DNA from: Micromonospora sp. MP36
GTDB lineage: Bacteria; Actinomycetota; Actinomycetes; Mycobacteriales; Micromonosporaceae
Length of the DNA stretch: 33,021 bases
NCBI RefSeq assembly: GCF_008119785.1
Contig: NZ_VSFA01000079.1
Span: 1 to 33,021 of the forward strand
Direction of reading: 5' to 3'
The notes under the pieces are model-generated. The model had not been told where the DNA came from. It saw only the letters and a list, made by a program, of their open reading frames with translations, and ran no database searches. The position numbers and the translations under genes were made by a program. Positions 31,135 through 33,021 of the stretch are shown here, in pieces (position 1 is the first letter of the stretch; every line of letters begins with the position of its first letter).

Positions 31135-33021
31135 GTGTCCCACGATGTCGTCCCTCCGATGGAGGGCACGGTGCACCCGACAGGCGACGCGGACGGCTCG
31201 GTGACCGAGCGGAGCGGCAACCCGCCGGCCCGGGTGACCGGCGCCGGCGGCCCCGACGCCAGGACGGACGGCGGCGCGTCGTCCGGGGCGGTCGTGGTGC
31301 CGCTGCGGACCGACGCCACGGGTGAGCCGTCCCCCGGCGGAGGCTTCGCCCTCTCCAACGCCCCGACCGGCCGTCGGGTGCGCGCCCGGCTGGCCCGGTT
31401 CAACGCGCCGTGGCAGACCTCGCAGGTCAGCGAGGTGCTCGAGCCGCTGATCGCCACCCACCGGGAAAACCACCCCAAGGCCGACGCCCGGCTGCTCCAG
31501 CGCGCCTTCGACACCGCCGCGCGCTGGCACTCGGGTCAGTACCGCAAGTCCGGTGACCCCTACATCACCCACCCGCTGGCGGTGGCGACCATCCTGGCCA
31601 ACCTCGGGATGGACACCACCACCCTGGTGGCGGCGCTGCTGCACGACACGATCGAGGACACCGAATACACCCTCGACCAGATGCGCGCCGACTTCGGTCC
31701 CGAGGTCACCCTGCTGGTCGACGGCGTGACCAAGCTCGACAAGGTCAAGCTCGGCGACGCGGCCAAGGCGGAGACGATCCGCAAGATGGTCGTCGCCATG
31801 GCCAAGGACCCGCGGGTCCTGGTGATCAAGCTGGCCGACCGGCTGCACAACATGCGTACCCTCACCTTCCTGCCCCGGCCCAAGCAGGAGCAGAAGGCGA
31901 AGGAGACGCTGGAGATCCTGGCTCCGCTGGCGCACCGCCTCGGTATGAACACCATCAAGTGGGAGCTGGAGGACCTCGCCTTCGGCACCCTGTTCCCGAA
32001 GCGGTACGAGGAGATCAACCGCCTGATCGGGGAGCACCAGCCGCAGCGGGAGGCGCTGCTGCGCCAGGTGACCCAGAAGGTGGGCACCGACCTGAAGGCC
32101 GCCAAGATCAAGGCGGAGGTCACCGGCCGGCCGAAGCACCTCTACTCGATCTACCAGAAGATGATCGTGCGGGGTCGCGACTTCAACGACATCTACGACC
32201 TGGTCGGCGTGCGGATCCTGGTCGACACGGTGCGGGACTGCTACGCGGCGCTGGGGGTCATCCACGCCAACTGGCAGCCGGTGCCGGGCCGGTTCAAGGA
32301 CTACATCGCCATGCCCAAGTTCAACATGTACCAGTCGTTGCACACGACGGTCATCGGGCCCACCGGCAAGCCGGTGGAGATGCAGATCCGCACCTACGCG
32401 ATGCACCGCACCGCTGAGTTCGGCATCGCCGCGCACTGGAAGTACAAGGAGCACAAGGGCACCCAGATCGTCGGCCCGCCGGCGCACATCGACGAGATGA
32501 CCTGGCTGCGCCAGCTGCTCGACTGGCAGCGGGAGGCCGCCGACCCGAGCGAGTTCCTCGACGCGCTCCGGTTCGACCTGTCCAGCCAGGAGGTGTACGT
32601 CTTCACCCCGAAGGGCGACGTCATCCCGCTGCCGACCGGGTCGACGCCGGTGGACTTCGCGTACGCGGTGCACACCGAGGTCGGGCACAAGTGCATCGGC
32701 GCCCGGGTCAACGGCAAGTTGGTGCCGCTGGAGTCGACGCTGTCCAACGGCGACGTGATCGAGATCTTCACCTCGAAGTCCGACACGGCCGGGCCGACCC
32801 AGGACTGGCTCGGCTTCGTCAAGAGCCCGCGCGCCCGCACCAAGATCCGCCAGTACTTCAACAAGGAGCGGCGCGAGGAGGCGATCGAGGCCGGCAAGGA
32901 CGCCATCGTCAAGGCGATGCGGAAGCAGGGCATGCCGTTGCAGCGGATGCTCACCTCCGACAACCTGATGGCGATCGCCCGGGACCTGCACCTCGCCGAC
33001 GTCGCCTCGCTCTACGCCGCA
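31135..33021 (+). CDS. rel: Bifunctional (p)ppGpp synthetase/hydrolase Rel (3' end outside the window)
   Basis: Stringent-response enzyme; 629 residues are visible and the frame is open to the window edge. After a Pro/Gly/Ala-rich, poorly conserved N-terminus (about 1-85) comes the HD hydrolase domain with H170/D171 in LLHDTIEDTEYT. The synthetase domain has the RFKDYIAMPKFNMYQSLHTT stretch; its R386-F387-K388-D389 is the RxKD type found in bifunctional enzymes. The TGS domain follows (about 480-545, VYVFTPKGDVIPLPTGSTPVDFAY). The C-terminal regulatory domains are cut off. GTG 31135 has GAGGAGG upstream; a downstream ATG at 31159 is a less likely start. Confidence 0.94.
   Translation, partial: MSHDVVPPMEGTVHPTGDADGSVTERSGNPPARVTGAGGPDARTDGGASSGAVVVPLRTDATGEPSPGGGFALSNAPTGRRVRARLARFNAPWQTSQVSEVLEPLIATHRENHPKADARLLQRAFDTAARWHSGQYRKSGDPYITHPLAVATILANLGMDTTTLVAALLHDTIEDTEYTLDQMRADFGPEVTLLVDGVTKLDKVKLGDAAKAETIRKMVVAMAKDPRVLVIKLADRLHNMRTLTFLPRPKQEQKAKETLEILAPLAHRLGMNTIKWELEDLAFGTLFPKRYEEINRLIGEHQPQREALLRQVTQKVGTDLKAAKIKAEVTGRPKHLYSIYQKMIVRGRDFNDIYDLVGVRILVDTVRDCYAALGVIHANWQPVPGRFKDYIAMPKFNMYQSLHTTVIGPTGKPVEMQIRTYAMHRTAEFGIAAHWKYKEHKGTQIVGPPAHIDEMTWLRQLLDWQREAADPSEFLDALRFDLSSQEVYVFTPKGDVIPLPTGSTPVDFAYAVHTEVGHKCIGARVNGKLVPLESTLSNGDVIEIFTSKSDTAGPTQDWLGFVKSPRARTKIRQYFNKERREEAIEAGKDAIVKAMRKQGMPLQRMLTSDNLMAIARDLHLADVASLYAA

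Overview
The window is a high-GC actinobacterial chromosome segment. GTG starts are frequent and codon third positions are almost all G or C. The order ruvC-ruvA-ruvB-yajC-secD-secF-apt-rel is the usual actinobacterial housekeeping block. Together with the style of the proteins this suggests a Micromonospora-like member of the Micromonosporaceae; the family assignment is inference, not proof. I see no phage, insertion sequence, CRISPR array, tRNA or rRNA gene.

Left part (1-12 kb): a CitB-type response regulator (cut by the window edge) and its CitA/DctB-type sensor kinase face away from a dctA C4-dicarboxylate symporter, which they probably control. An orphan class V aminotransferase-fold enzyme follows. 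Next comes a small catabolic regulon: an acyl-CoA dehydrogenase, a divergent TetR repressor, and an aldehyde dehydrogenase/alcohol dehydrogenase pair. The same 19-bp operator-like site lies in front of both enzyme units. A GntR-TetR fusion repressor then faces a TetX-like FAD monooxygenase, with two copies of a 10-bp repeat between them.

Middle part (12-20.7 kb): a complete LIV-type ABC importer operon (livG, livF, livK, livH, livM). A 362-bp gap full of hairpins follows, then a secreted lytic-transglycosylase-like protein on the minus strand. Its upstream gap (680 bp) is the most unusual stretch here. It holds three spaced copies of a GGAAT-N18-GTT element, which matches the SigR/SigH-type ECF sigma promoter consensus, and a 75-nt imperfect hairpin. 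Inverted repeats there also lie in front of an EmrB/QacA-type drug exporter, which is followed by its TetR repressor.

Right part (20.7-33 kb): a PucR-type regulator downstream of a 3-hydroxybutyrate dehydrogenase (minus strand), a DUF1905 protein, ruvCAB behind a LexA-like SOS box, the yajC-secD-secF translocase genes, apt, and the start of the bifunctional (p)ppGpp enzyme rel. The secD leader can form two mutually exclusive RNA structures.

Most of the coding content is ordinary. The observations worth following are in the regulatory DNA: the 19-bp operator pair, the triple ECF-type promoters, the long hairpin at 18.26-18.33 kb and the secD leader.
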